A DNA stretch of 56,999 nucleotides from Bacillota bacterium. Its GTDB lineage: Bacteria; Sysuimicrobiota; Sysuimicrobiia; Sysuimicrobiales; Segetimicrobiaceae. The stretch is from positions 1-56,999 of the forward strand of contig JAJPIA010000122.1 of NCBI GenBank assembly GCA_021324975.1. Direction: 5' to 3'. This document shows positions 1-10,668 of this stretch, piece by piece. The notes under the pieces were generated by a model. That model ran no database searches. It was not told the origin of the DNA and saw only the letters and a program-made list of their open reading frames with translations. The position numbers were made by a program, and so were the translations under genes. Numbering within the stretch: position 1 is the first letter of the stretch; every line of letters starts with the position of its first letter.

Positions 1-593
1 AAGATCGCCGCCGCGGCCAGCCCCGGCAGCGCCATCGGGAGCGTGACGCGGACCACGGCCCCGAGGCGGCCGCTCCCCAGCGTCATCGCGGCCTCCTCGA
101 GCTCGTACGAAATCGCCACGAAGATGCCCGTCACCATCGTCATCACGAACGGCACGGCCAGGGCCGTGTGCACGAGCGCGACCCCGAACAGCGTATCGTA
201 CAGCCCCCAGCGAATGAAGGCGACGGCGAGCGGGATCGCGAGGATCGTCGCCGGAAACATCTTCGTCGCCAGCACCAAAAACTGCACCGCGTCCCGGCCC
301 CGAAACCGGTAGCGGGCCAGCGCGTACGCCGCCGGCGCGGCGACCAGGAACGCCATGCCGATCGTCATCGCGGCCACGATGAGGCTGTTCCAGGTGGACT
401 GCAGCACGTCGGTGGCGCCGAGAAACGCGCGCATCGTCGCGAGCGTAAACGTCCCGGGCCAGATCGGGCGCGGCCACGCGTAGAGCGTGTCCCGGGGCGT
501 GAACGCGGCGAGCGTGATCAGCGCGAGCGGAAACACCACCCATGCCGCCACCAGGGTGGCGGCGCTGTAGATCGCGAAGCGCCGGAACGTCAC
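1..593 (-). CDS. ABC transporter permease, MalG type (C-terminus cut by window edge)
   Basis: Inner-membrane subunit of a carbohydrate ABC importer (CUT1 family). Translating the minus strand from a GTG at 593 gives a continuous reading frame of about 197 codons that runs off the window edge. It shows an N-terminal membrane segment, several further hydrophobic segments and the EAA loop (ELEEAAMTLGSG) that contacts the ATPase. The start overlaps the stop of the upstream permease gene by four bases (GTGA), which implies translational coupling. Together with the next two genes it forms a binding protein - MalF-like - MalG-like operon. The ATPase is not in the window and may lie beyond the left edge or be encoded elsewhere. 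The sugar substrate cannot be told from sequence. Confidence 0.88.
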   Translation of the reverse strand, partial: MTFRRFAIYSAATLVAAWVVFPLALITLAAFTPRDTLYAWPRPIWPGTFTLATMRAFLGATDVLQSTWNSLIVAAMTIGMAFLVAAPAAYALARYRFRGRDAVQFLVLATKMFPATILAIPLAVAFIRWGLYDTLFGVALVHTALAVPFVMTMVTGIFVAISYELEEAAMTLGSGRLGAVVRVTLPMALPGLAAAAI

Positions 594-1456
594 CCCGCGA
601 CCTCCCCCGGATGGGGACGCAGCACGCGAAGATACGTCCACGTCACCGCGCCCGACAGCAGCAGAATCAACGTGCCGTAGGCGGCCGCGACGTGGGGGTT
701 GCGGTACAGCGAGTACCACAGGTACGACTCGCCGGCGAGCACCGGCAGCAGCCGCCCCGTGAGCATCATCACCGGCGCGAACACCTCGAAGGCGAGGATC
801 GTGCGGATGACGAGCGCGGTCTGCAGGCTGGCGCGAAGCAGCGGCAGCGTGACGTGGCGGAGCGTCTGCCATGGTCCCGCGCCGAACACCTGCGCCGTCT
901 CGAGATAGTCGCGGGGGATGAGCTGCAGGCCGCTCAGCAGGATCAGCATCACGATCGCCGTGGCCCGCCACACCTCCGTCAGCACCACGGCGGCGAGCAG
1001 CCAGCCCGGCTGGTCGTACGTCAGGTACGGCGCGGGCTGCGCCACCCGGCCCGCCGCGAACAACAGCGCGTTCAGGTAGCCGCGCTCCGTGAAGATGGAC
1101 AGCCAGATGAGCCCCGCGGCGAGATCGGAGATCCCGATCGGCACGGCGCACAGGTACAGGAAGATGCCGTGCCCCGCGAAGCGGGTCTGCACGAGCATGG
1201 CCATGGCCAGGCCGAGCGCGAGTTGCAGCGGGATCGCGATCGCCGTGATGACGATCGTGTCGCGGACCGCCGGCACAAAATGCAGGTCCGAGATCATCTG
1301 CTGGACCGGCGCGGTGCCCAGGCGCCCGGTGTCGGGGTTCGTCAGGCCGAGCAGGAACGCCTGGACCATGGGGTACACGATGAACACGCCGAGAAACGCG
1401 AGCGTGGGCAGCACCAGGAGATACGGCGCCCACGCAGCGCGGCTCGACCTGACCAC
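590..1456 (-). CDS. ABC transporter permease, MalF/UgpA type
   Basis: Second permease subunit of the sugar importer, 288 aa, close to the usual CUT1 length. It begins with a GTG at 1456, 23 bases after the binding-protein stop. The N-terminus (APYLLVLPTLAFLGVFIVYP) is the characteristic first helix of MalF-like permeases. Six hydrophobic segments follow, and an EAA-type loop (YLETAQVFGAGPWQTLRHVT) near residue 185 matches the ATPase-docking motif. It is transcribed with the binding-protein gene upstream and the MalG-type gene downstream. It acts in the cytoplasmic membrane. Family assignment is firm but substrate is unknown. Confidence 0.92.
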   Translation of the reverse strand: MVRSSRAAWAPYLLVLPTLAFLGVFIVYPMVQAFLLGLTNPDTGRLGTAPVQQMISDLHFVPAVRDTIVITAIAIPLQLALGLAMAMLVQTRFAGHGIFLYLCAVPIGISDLAAGLIWLSIFTERGYLNALLFAAGRVAQPAPYLTYDQPGWLLAAVVLTEVWRATAIVMLILLSGLQLIPRDYLETAQVFGAGPWQTLRHVTLPLLRASLQTALVIRTILAFEVFAPVMMLTGRLLPVLAGESYLWYSLYRNPHVAAAYGTLILLLSGAVTWTYLRVLRPHPGEVAG

Positions 1457-1479
1457 GGGCCAGTCCCGGCGGGTCCGCG

Positions 1480-2826
1480 CTAATCCAATTTACACGGTGT
1501 CAGGGCGGGGTCGGGCGGCGGGCACACCGCGTTCTGGGCGCGGTACAGCGCGTCCAGCTTGCGCGCCTGGTCGTTGAGCACGTCCTGGATGTTCTTGCCC
1601 TGGATCACGATCAACTGGAACGCGTCGGTGTAGATCGGCACGAACTCGGCGGTCCGCGCGCCCAAGCCGACGGGCAGGAGCGCCGTGTGCGCGTCGGGCG
1701 CCCCGGCCTGGGCCGACACCCCGTCGGCCACGACCTTCACCCAGCCGGACGTCGCCGACTTCGCCACTTCCGGCGACACGGGGAAGAACCCGTCGCCCTG
1801 CAGGGTCACGAGCTGCGTCGACGGGCGGGTGAGGTACTCGATCAGCTTGGTGCCGCCGTCCACGTCCGGCGCATTTTTCGTGAGCGAGAGCCCCACGATG
1901 ACCGAGATGAACGACCGGCCGCGCGGGCCGGCCGGCGACGGCAGCACGACGAAGTCGTCGGGCTTTTGACGCACGGCCGGGATCAGGCGCGCCGTGTGAT
2001 CCCACGCCACCAAGACCTCGCCGGAGAGCAGCGGTTCGTACATGAACTCATAGGTGAACGAGGACGGGTGCGTAACGCCCCAGAGCCGGCGCAGGTACTG
2101 CCACATGGCGACGGCGTCCGGGGACTTGAAGCGCTTGACCTGCGCGCCGGTGAACGACGGGTACGCGTAGCCGTGCAGAAACCGGCCGTACAACCCATTC
2201 GGGCCCACGGGGAAACCGAGCCGGCGCTGCCCGCCGGCCTGCTGGAGATTCCGGCCCCACGCGAGCAGGTCGTCGTACGTCATGCGCATGGGGTTGCGGC
2301 CCTTCGGGAAGTACTGCAGCGACGATTTCGTGGCCGCGAACGCGTAGGTCGCCTGCATCCACGGGATGAAGACCTGCGTGCCGCCCATGTGCGACGCGGC
2401 CAGGAGATCCTTGTAGAACGTCCGGTCCTTCATCGCGTCCAGCTGCTTCTGCAGCGGCGCCATGTCCCGGACGAGGCCCCCGCTGAGCAGGATCGGGTAC
2501 AGGCCGTGGAGCGCCCCCGTGACGCTGATCGTCGACTTGCCGGCCTTGGCCTCGGCGGTCAGGCGGTCCACGTACGGGCCGTCCGGCTCGGCGATGAACC
2601 GGACCGGAATGCCGGACGCCTTCGTGAACCCGGAGAGCAGGCTGTTGCGCGCCCACTCCTGCTCCTGGATCGGGATCAGCTGGTCGGTCGTGAAGACGAT
2701 CTCCTGAGGCGCCGCTCCGAACGCCGGACTCCGGCCGAGGCGGATCGCCGCGGTCGCGCCCGCGAGCGCGCTCGCGGCGGCGATGAACTGGCGCCTCGTC
2801 AGCCGGACGGCCTGGCGATCGGACAT
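1480..2826 (-). CDS. Extracellular sugar-binding protein of ABC importer, Tat-exported
   Basis: Family 1 extracellular solute-binding protein, 448 aa, first gene of the importer operon. The N-terminus carries a twin-arginine signal (R11-R12-Q-F-I followed by an alanine-rich hydrophobic stretch to about residue 37), so export is probably by the Tat system in folded form. The body has the size and features of carbohydrate-binding proteins, including the late SLTKNAPDVDGGTKLIEYLT segment. A purine-rich ribosome site (AAGGGGGGA) sits just before the ATG. It should capture the ligand outside the membrane and deliver it to the two permeases downstream. The ligand is not predictable here. Confidence 0.9.
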   Translation of the reverse strand: MSDRQAVRLTRRQFIAAASALAGATAAIRLGRSPAFGAAPQEIVFTTDQLIPIQEQEWARNSLLSGFTKASGIPVRFIAEPDGPYVDRLTAEAKAGKSTISVTGALHGLYPILLSGGLVRDMAPLQKQLDAMKDRTFYKDLLAASHMGGTQVFIPWMQATYAFAATKSSLQYFPKGRNPMRMTYDDLLAWGRNLQQAGGQRRLGFPVGPNGLYGRFLHGYAYPSFTGAQVKRFKSPDAVAMWQYLRRLWGVTHPSSFTYEFMYEPLLSGEVLVAWDHTARLIPAVRQKPDDFVVLPSPAGPRGRSFISVIVGLSLTKNAPDVDGGTKLIEYLTRPSTQLVTLQGDGFFPVSPEVAKSATSGWVKVVADGVSAQAGAPDAHTALLPVGLGARTAEFVPIYTDAFQLIVIQGKNIQDVLNDQARKLDALYRAQNAVCPPPDPALTPCKLD

Positions 2827-2904
2827 CCCGGTCCCCCCTTGTGGCCCGATGTGGTGAGGTGGGGTTCGGTCCGAGGAAAGTGAATCCTGCCGATCGACGC
2901 GGCG

Positions 2905-2926
2905 GGAGGGGCCGCGGGGCCCCTCC
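2905..2926 (-). terminator. GC-rich hairpin after groEL
   Basis: A perfect 9-bp stem (GGAGGGGCC / GGCCCCTCC) with a 4-base loop lies about 32 bases past the groEL stop and before the binding-protein gene. It is positioned as a transcription terminator for groESL, but no T-run follows, so it may be a processing or Rho-dependent end instead. Confidence 0.45.
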
Positions 2927-2958
2927 TGCCGGCCGTGCTCAATTCCTGCCCGCCGTGC

Positions 2959-4894
<1,936 letters not shown>

Positions 4895-4921
4895 ACCAGC
4901 CTCCCTTCCCGGCAGTGTGTC

Positions 4922-4948
4922 TTAGCACTCCGACCTTATGAGTGCTAA
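4922..4948 (-). promoter_or_regulatory. CIRCE operator (HrcA binding site)
   Basis: TTAGCACTC - nine bases - GAGTGCTAA, a perfect match to the CIRCE consensus, between the promoter and groES. HrcA bound here represses groESL until heat shock. hrcA itself is not in this window. Confidence 0.97.
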
Positions 4949-4958
4949 TCTAAAGCCC

Positions 4959-4988
4959 ACTATAGGGAAACGTGGCGAAGGCGGGCAA
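4959..4988 (-). promoter_or_regulatory. Promoter of groESL
   Basis: On the minus strand TTGCCC (4988-4983), an 18-base spacer and TATAGT (4964-4959) lie just upstream of CIRCE. The transcript start would fall between the -10 box and the operator, the usual arrangement for CIRCE control. Confidence 0.65.
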
Positions 4989-5090
4989 CCACAAATTCCC
5001 TCGAAAACAGGATGCCAGATCACGAAATCGGGCCCGCACGGGTCCGCACGCGACGAATTTAACGTTTGTGATTGTGCACCGCGGGCCCGC

Positions 5091-6149
5091 TCACGGTTCG
5101 ACATCGACGCCCGTCTCCGGCACACGATCCGTAAGGTCCAACTCCGCGTAGGCGCCGAGGCGCAGGGACGAGCGTTCGTGGCGCGCGAGGCGGTGCGCGC
5201 CGGCCGCCGCGATCATGCCGGCGTTGTCCGTGCACAGAATCGGGGACGGCACGTACACCGGAATGCCGAGGGCTTGCGCCGCCTCGCCCATGCGCCGGCG
5301 GAGCCGGGAGTTCGCGGCGACGCCGCCCCCCAACAGAACGGCGCGGACCCGCCTGACATGCGCCGCCCGGACCGTCTTGTCCACGAGGACGCCAACGAGC
5401 GCCTCCTGGAAGGACGCCGCCGCGTCGGCGACCCAGGCGGGGTCCGGGGTGCCGCCCTCCCGCTCGTGCTTCGCCAGGGCGCGCAGCACCGCGGTTTTGA
5501 GCCCGCTGAAGGAAAAGTCGAGGCTGCGCTCGTCGGGGAACGGCCGCGGCAACCGGACGGCGCCGGCCTGCCCCCGCGCCGCGGCCCGGTCGATCGCGGG
5601 CCCGCCGGGATATCCGAGGCCGAGCGCTCGCGCCGCCTTGTCAAATGCCTCGCCCGCCGCGTCGTCGCGCGTCGCGCCGAGCACCTCGTACCGGCCGCGT
5701 TCGGTCATCAGGATCAAGTCGGTGTGGGAACCCGAGACGAGCAGGACGAGCGCCGGAAGCGGGACGTCCGGGTGCTCCAGCAGGCTCGCGTAGACGTGAC
5801 CTTCGAGGTGGTTCACCCCGATCAGCGGGCGCCCGAGCGCGAGCGCCGTCGCCTTGGCGGCGGCCACGCCGACGGCGAGCGCCCCGACGAGCCCCGGGCC
5901 GCAGGTGACCGCGATGGCGTCGATCGCGTCGAGCGCCAGCTGCGCTCCTTCGAGGGCCTCGTCGACCACGGGGCCGAGCCGTTCGAGGTGGCGCCGCGAC
6001 GCGAGCTCCGGCACGACGCCGCCGTACCGCGCATGGAGGTCCACCTGGGATGCCACAACGTTGGACAGCAGGCGTCCGGATCCGCCGGCCGCGGCAAACA
6101 CGGCGGCCGAGGTTTCATCGCACGAGGTTTCAATGCCGAGGACGTTCAT
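5091..6149 (-). CDS. tsaD: tRNA N6-threonylcarbamoyltransferase TsaD
   Basis: Catalytic subunit that transfers the threonylcarbamoyl group to A37 of ANN-decoding tRNAs (t6A). The 352-aa product begins MNVLGIETSCDETSAAVF, the family signature. It has the metal-binding HxxxH (NHLEGH) near residue 105-115, the LLVSGSHTDLILM ATPase-fold strand, and the C-terminal GGGVAANSRLRRRM and CTDNAGMIA motifs. An in-frame ATG six codons upstream (6167) exists, but 6149 fits the family start. Neither start has a strong ribosome site. It is the last gene of the tsaE-tsaB-rimI-tsaD group. TsaC, which makes threonylcarbamoyl-AMP, is not in the window. Confidence 0.97.
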   Translation of the reverse strand: MNVLGIETSCDETSAAVFAAAGGSGRLLSNVVASQVDLHARYGGVVPELASRRHLERLGPVVDEALEGAQLALDAIDAIAVTCGPGLVGALAVGVAAAKATALALGRPLIGVNHLEGHVYASLLEHPDVPLPALVLLVSGSHTDLILMTERGRYEVLGATRDDAAGEAFDKAARALGLGYPGGPAIDRAAARGQAGAVRLPRPFPDERSLDFSFSGLKTAVLRALAKHEREGGTPDPAWVADAAASFQEALVGVLVDKTVRAAHVRRVRAVLLGGGVAANSRLRRRMGEAAQALGIPVYVPSPILCTDNAGMIAAAGAHRLARHERSSLRLGAYAELDLTDRVPETGVDVEP

Positions 6150-6291
6150 AACTGTGCTTGAAACCATGCGGCATCAGCGCAATGTGCCGGGCGGCTCGGC
6201 GGCCTTCCCCGTCGCTCCGACGGCTGGACAGATGCCGAGTCGCCCCGGTCAGGCCTCCTGCGCCGCCTTATCCATCGGGTAGCATCCGTAT

Positions 6292-6834
6292 CTACGACGC
6301 GGGCCCGCTGATCGACGGAGGATCCTGGTCGAGGTTTGCCCGGTTCTGCTTGAAGCGCGCCTGGAAGGCATGTTCCCATACGTTCCCGGTCCACATCACG
6401 ATCGCGTCCTCGCGGTTGTCGCTGTAGTAGGCGCGACGGACACCGATCTCCTTGAACCCGTACTTGCGGTAGAGCGACTGCGCGCCGAGGTTGGTCTTGC
6501 GCACTTCCAGCGTCACCCAGCGGGCGCCGCGTCGCATTGCCTCGTCCAGCAACGCGACGAGCAGCCGCTCCCCGATCCGCCGCCGGCGGTACTCGGGGGC
6601 GACCGCGATCGTGGTGACGTGCGCCTCGTCGAGGATGATCCACATGCCCGTGTAGCCTACGACCTGGTGCATCGAGCGCGCCACGAGGTAGCACGCGAGC
6701 CGGTTCTCACGCAGCTCATGGGTGTAGGCGTCCCGCGGCCAGGGCGTCGGAAACGACGCCTGCTCGATCTCGGTCACCCGGGCCAGGTCGTCCGTGCGCA
6801 TCGGCCCGATGGTGATGTCGTTCGTCACGACCAT
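6292..6834 (-). CDS. rimI: Ribosomal-protein-alanine N-acetyltransferase RimI
   Basis: GNAT-family acetyltransferase, 180 aa, acetylating the N-terminal alanine of ribosomal protein S18 in well-studied bacteria. The start chosen is the ATG at 6834, two bases after the tsaB stop; longer upstream translation is only tsaB in another frame. Visible motifs are the acetyl-CoA-binding stretch (IAVAPEYRRRRIGERLL, about residues 75-92), TLEVRKTNLGAQSLYRKYGF, and a C-terminal extension after the acceptor tyrosine region. The tsaB-rimI-tsaD association is common in bacteria and the enzymes are probably cotranslated. A 142-base stretch without a gene separates it from tsaD. Confidence 0.94.
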   Translation of the reverse strand: MVVTNDITIGPMRTDDLARVTEIEQASFPTPWPRDAYTHELRENRLACYLVARSMHQVVGYTGMWIILDEAHVTTIAVAPEYRRRRIGERLLVALLDEAMRRGARWVTLEVRKTNLGAQSLYRKYGFKEIGVRRAYYSDNREDAIVMWTGNVWEHAFQARFKQNRANLDQDPPSISGPAS

Positions 6835-6836
6835 GG

Positions 6837-7577
6837 TCACCCGTTTCCCGGCTCCGCCGGGGTTTCCTGCCACTCGCGCAGCGCCGGCCGCCGTCCGTAA
6901 ATAGGCAGGAGTACCGCGGGATCGTCGCGCGCTCCTCCGATCAAGCGGAGCCGTCCAAGCGACGCGACAACCGTTGCTCTCGGATGCACGTGGGGGCCCG
7001 CGGTGCCCCACCCTTGCAATCCCCCAAGAAGGACCTGCTCGTAACGGCTGAGCGCGTCCCCGACGACCAGCACGCGACCCCCGCCGGGCTCCGTGCCCCG
7101 GGTGAGGCGCCGGACCACCGCCACGACCTCGGCCGTCACGACCGCCGGCGGAGCCACGGTCGGCGGAACGAGCGGCTCGGGCTCGCCTGTCCCAGGGATG
7201 CGATACAGCCCGGCGGCCACTTCGCCCCGGTGCGCGTCCAGCGCGGCGAGCACCGCATCATGCGGCCCGGCGCCGAGCGCGAGCGCCTCGAGCGTGCCCA
7301 CGCCCACGAGCGGCGCGCGCCGGGCGCGCGCCCATGCCGCCGCCGTCGCGATTCCAATCCTGAGCCCGGTGAATCCTCCCGGGCCCACGCTGACGGCGAT
7401 GCCCTCCACGTCCCCCGGCCCGAGCCCAAGCCCGCGCAGCATCTCGTCGACGGCGGGCGCGAGCCACTCCAAATGCCGCATCGTCCCGCGAAGCACGGTC
7501 TCCGCGAGCACGCCCGACCCGTCGACAAGCGCGCAGGACGCGAGCGGCGTCGCCGTCTCTACTCCCAACACGCGCAC
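6837..7577 (-). CDS. tsaB: t6A dimerisation partner TsaB
   Basis: Inactive TsaD paralogue that bridges TsaD and TsaE in t6A synthesis, 246 aa. The start is a GTG at 7577 (VRVLGVETATPLASCALVDG), inside the 3' end of tsaE with a 19-base overlap and an AAGGAG ribosome site eight bases upstream. The GPGGFTGLRIGIATA segment (about residues 66-80) is the family hallmark, and the ATP-site residues of TsaD are absent as expected. Its stop is two bases before the rimI ATG. Overlap on both sides supports one operon. Confidence 0.95.
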   Translation of the reverse strand: MRVLGVETATPLASCALVDGSGVLAETVLRGTMRHLEWLAPAVDEMLRGLGLGPGDVEGIAVSVGPGGFTGLRIGIATAAAWARARRAPLVGVGTLEALALGAGPHDAVLAALDAHRGEVAAGLYRIPGTGEPEPLVPPTVAPPAVVTAEVVAVVRRLTRGTEPGGGRVLVVGDALSRYEQVLLGGLQGWGTAGPHVHPRATVVASLGRLRLIGGARDDPAVLLPIYGRRPALREWQETPAEPGNG

Positions 7578-8059
7578 GCCGCGAGCTCCTTCACGACATG
7601 GTGGTAGCGATCGCCGCGCGGGGTGAAACGCAGCACCCGGTCGTCGTCCCCCTCGCCGTAGCCCACGTCGATCCCGAGATGCGCTCCCAGGACGTCGGGC
7701 CCCGCGCGGTCCGCCCACTCGATGGCGGTCACCCCGGGCCCGTCCAGGATCTCCTCCAATCCGAGGGTGTCGAGGTCATGCGACGTCAACCGGTACAGGT
7801 CGACGTGGTAGAGCGGGATCGCTCCGCGGTGCTCGTGCACGAGCACAAACGTCGGGCTGCGGACGGCGCCGCGCACACCCAGGCCGGACGCGAGCCCCTG
7901 CACGAAACACGTCTTGCCGGCGCCGAGCGGGCCCGACAACGCTACTACCATCCCGGCCGGTCCCATCCGCCCCAGGACGCTTCCCAGGGCCGCTCCCACG
8001 GCTCGGGTCTGCTCAGGCGAGCGCGACCGGACGATGAGCGGTGTGTGTGCACCACGCAT
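7559..8059 (-). CDS. tsaE: t6A ATPase TsaE
   Basis: P-loop ATPase needed for turnover of the TsaBD complex, 166 aa. Walker A is GPLGAGKT at residues 43-50. SPTFVLVHEH and LYHVDLYRL follow in the order typical of TsaE, then the IEWADR motif. The start used is the ATG at 8059, which gives the usual short N-terminus; an in-frame start 27 codons upstream would add sequence unlike the family. The 3' end overlaps tsaB. Confidence 0.95.
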   Translation of the reverse strand: MRGAHTPLIVRSRSPEQTRAVGAALGSVLGRMGPAGMVVALSGPLGAGKTCFVQGLASGLGVRGAVRSPTFVLVHEHRGAIPLYHVDLYRLTSHDLDTLGLEEILDGPGVTAIEWADRAGPDVLGAHLGIDVGYGEGDDDRVLRFTPRGDRYHHVVKELAACACWE

Positions 8060-8194
8060 GGCATTATCACTCGCGTGGCCGCGGCCCCGTGCGCTTCGCG
8101 ACGCGGGCAAGCGTCCGCGGTCCGATCCCGTCATCGTCATGGAACGCGAAGACGACGTCGGGCCGGCCTGGTGTAGTGTAGCAAAAACTCCGGC

Positions 8195-8977
8195 TTAGCT
8201 GCCGCCGGGCGGCTGCGGCAGCTTGCGCTGGAGCAGCGCCAGGATATCGAGCGGCACGGGAAAGACCGTCACGGAGTTGCGGTCCGACGTGATCTCGGTC
8301 AGCGCCTGCAGGTAGCGCAGCTGCAGCGCCACCGGCTCCACGGCGATCTTGGTCGCCGCCTGCACGAGCCGTTCGGCTGCCTGGTACTCGCCCTCCGCGT
8401 TGATGATCTTGGCGCGCCGCTCCCGCTCGACCTCGGCCTGCTTGGCCATCGCGCGCTTCATGCCCTCGGGCAGCGCCACGTCGCGCACCTCGACGAGCGT
8501 CACCTTGATGCCCCACGGCTCCGTGCCCTCATCGATCACCTGCTGCAGCTGCTGGTTGATCCTGTCGCGCTGGCTCAGCAGCTCGTCGAGTTCGTGCTGG
8601 CCGACCACGCTGCGCAGCGTCGTCTGCGCGAGCAGGTACGTGGCCCGGGAGAAGTTTTCCACGCGCACGACGGCGTCTTCGGGGTTGACGACGCGGAAGT
8701 ACACGACGGCGTCCACGGTGACCGGCACGTTGTCGCGCGTCATCATCTCCTGGCGGGGCACATCGAGGGTCACGACACGCAGGTCGATCTTCATCATCCG
8801 GTCCACGATCGGGATCAGCACGATCACGCCGGGCCCCTTGGCGCCGATCAGCCGGCCCAGCCGGAAGATGACGCCCCGCTCGTACTCGCGGGCGATCTTG
8901 ACCGTCGAGCTGGCGAGCACGATCACCACGATGATGATCGCGACGACCAGCGGCCCGAGCAACGTGGCCACGCTCAC
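8195..8977 (-). CDS. Slipin (SPFH/band-7 membrane protein)
   Basis: Stomatin-like protein of 260 aa that should anchor at the cytoplasmic membrane by an N-terminal helix (about residues 3-22) and oligomerise. The band-7 core is clear: [40 protein letters not shown] and [20 protein letters not shown]. The start is the GTG at 8977 behind GGGAGGAGG, overlapping the nfeD stop as GTGA. NfeD-slipin pairs are a conserved two-gene unit; the NfeD protease cleaves its slipin partner in the archaeal example. Function is presumed to be in membrane-domain organisation. Confidence 0.95.
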   Translation of the reverse strand: MSVATLLGPLVVAIIIVVIVLASSTVKIAREYERGVIFRLGRLIGAKGPGVIVLIPIVDRMMKIDLRVVTLDVPRQEMMTRDNVPVTVDAVVYFRVVNPEDAVVRVENFSRATYLLAQTTLRSVVGQHELDELLSQRDRINQQLQQVIDEGTEPWGIKVTLVEVRDVALPEGMKRAMAKQAEVERERRAKIINAEGEYQAAERLVQAATKIAVEPVALQLRYLQALTEITSDRNSVTVFPVPLDILALLQRKLPQPPGGS

Positions 8978-10323
8978 GACGCCTCCTCCCGGCGCACATC
9001 GAGATGCAACCCGCGCACGCGCAGCACGCGGACCCGCCGGCCGGCCGGGATCACGCCGTCCTCGCTCTCGGCGCTCCACAGCTCGCCCTCCACGAACACG
9101 GTGCCCGCCGGCGCAAGATCGGTGCGCGCCACGCCCACGGCACCCACGAGCCGCTCCCGCCCGGTCTGCACCCGGCGCGCCTGCGCGCGCACGCCGGCGC
9201 CGACCGCGAACGCGAAGAACGCGGCCGTCAACGCCGCCATCGTCAGGATCAAGACGAGCGAGATGCGGAGAAACGGCGCCTGCCGCTCCGTGAGCAGCAG
9301 CGCACCAAGGACGAACGCGACGATGCCCCCGGCCGTGAGCACCCCGTGGCTCGGCACCTTGAGATCGGCGATGAACAAGACGAGCGCAAACCCGATCAGC
9401 AGCAGGCCGGCGACGTTCACCTGCACGACGGCGAACGAGGCGAGCGCGAGAATGAGCGCCAGGCCGCCGATGACGCCGGGGAACACCGATCCCGGGTTGC
9501 TCAGCTCGAAGATGATCCCGTAGATCGCCATCGTCATCAGGACGAAGCCGACGTTGGGATCCCCGAGCAGCAGGAGGAACCGCTCCGTGAGGTCCATGGG
9601 GATCTCGACGATGCGGGCGTCCCGCGTGGCGAGCCGGCGCGTGCCGGAGGCGGTCTGCACCTCACGCCCGTCGACCGCGGCCAAGAGGGCCGCCGGCGTC
9701 GGCGCCACGAGGTCGATCACGTGCAACTGGAGCGCCTGCGTCTCCGTGATGGACACGCTCCGCCGCACCGCCTGTTCGGCCCACGCGGCGTTGCGGCCCC
9801 GCCGCGCGGCGAAGCTCCGGATCTCGGAGACCGCATCGTTCGTGATCTTCGTCATCTCCGTCGGATCGATCTGCGTGGTACCGCCTCCCGGACCCATCGT
9901 GACCGGGTGCGCCGCGCCGATGTGGGTGGTCGGCGCCATCGCCGCGATGGTCGCGGCGTACGTGATGAAGACGCCCGCCGACGCGTCCCGCGCGCCGCTG
10001 GGGTAAACATAGACGATCGACGGCACCGGCGAAGCCAACAGCGCCTTGGCGATATCTTCCATCGAGGTGAGCAGGCCGCCCGGCGTATCCATCTCGATCA
10101 CGAGCGCCTGGGCGCCGTCCTGGGTGGCCTGCCGGAGACCGCGCAGCACGTAACGCGCCGTGGCGGGACCGATGATGCCGTCGAGCTGCACGACGTCGAC
10201 GACGGAGCCGGTTCCGGCGGCGGCCGCGGCGGGCAACGGGGAGGTCAGGCGGGGCAGGATCTGCAATGCCAACGCCGCCGCGAGCAGCGACAGCAGCACC
10301 CCACAGCGCACGCGCGGGGACAT
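8974..10323 (-). CDS. NfeD-family membrane serine protease
   Basis: Long-form NfeD of 449 aa. An N-terminal signal/anchor (residues 8-35) is followed by a ClpP-like protease domain. MDTPGGLL (about 79-85) and [13 protein letters not shown] carry the probable nucleophile S115. Several transmembrane helices (about 240-370) and a C-terminal OB-fold NfeD domain ([21 protein letters not shown]) complete it. The gene lies directly upstream of the slipin with a GTGA overlap, the standard stomatin-protease operon. ATG at 10323 with a GGTGG ribosome site. Confidence 0.94.
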   Translation of the reverse strand: MSPRVRCGVLLSLLAAALALQILPRLTSPLPAAAAAGTGSVVDVVQLDGIIGPATARYVLRGLRQATQDGAQALVIEMDTPGGLLTSMEDIAKALLASPVPSIVYVYPSGARDASAGVFITYAATIAAMAPTTHIGAAHPVTMGPGGGTTQIDPTEMTKITNDAVSEIRSFAARRGRNAAWAEQAVRRSVSITETQALQLHVIDLVAPTPAALLAAVDGREVQTASGTRRLATRDARIVEIPMDLTERFLLLLGDPNVGFVLMTMAIYGIIFELSNPGSVFPGVIGGLALILALASFAVVQVNVAGLLLIGFALVLFIADLKVPSHGVLTAGGIVAFVLGALLLTERQAPFLRISLVLILTMAALTAAFFAFAVGAGVRAQARRVQTGRERLVGAVGVARTDLAPAGTVFVEGELWSAESEDGVIPAGRRVRVLRVRGLHLDVRREEAS

Positions 10324-10439
10324 GCCACCGTGTTCTACGCTCGCGGAGGGCCCTCCTGTTCCCGGCCGCGCCGGGACCCCGTACGGGCCGGTGCTCGTCG
10401 CGTCGGGGCCGTAGTGCCTCGTCCTACTGTGTGACGAGG

Positions 10440-10668
10440 GTAGAGGCGGCCGAGCGGACTTGGCCGGACGTCCTGGCTCACGCCGTAGGCGCGTACTGGT
10501 TCACGCCCGTGGGCCCAGGGCGTTCGACGCCCGCGATGCGCGCATGTGCGTGGCCTCACTCTACATGCGCTGCTGACGAACCGAACCGACGGATTTGTCA
10601 GGCGTCGTGCGTGGAGCGGAGGTCAGGTCCGCGCGGCTCCAACCCTTGGCGAAATACCACACGGTGCA
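10440..10668 (+). repeat. Copy A of an unidentified repeat, inverted relative to copy B
   Basis: This gene-free stretch between nfeD and the ligase gene matches 14245-14545 in opposite orientation in three blocks: 10448-10490 with 14537-14495 (40 of 43 bases identical), 10524-10573 with 14416-14367 (42 of 50), and 10611-10656 with 14305-14259. Sequence between the blocks differs in length and content. No transposase is encoded. It may be a miniature mobile element or a structured RNA. Nothing was seen in 10324-10439 apart from local GC-rich inverted repeats. Confidence 0.8.

Noticed and set aside
168-1483. Long plus-strand frames opposite the ABC permease genes.
   Set aside because: Arg/His/Gly-rich shadows of the real minus-strand genes, a high-GC artefact seen all along the window.
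8067-8165. Minus-strand fragment (VVFAFHDDDGIGPRTLARVA) between slipin and tsaE, faintly like the end of a HicA toxin.
   Set aside because: Too short and without a start; similarity rests on a few residues only.
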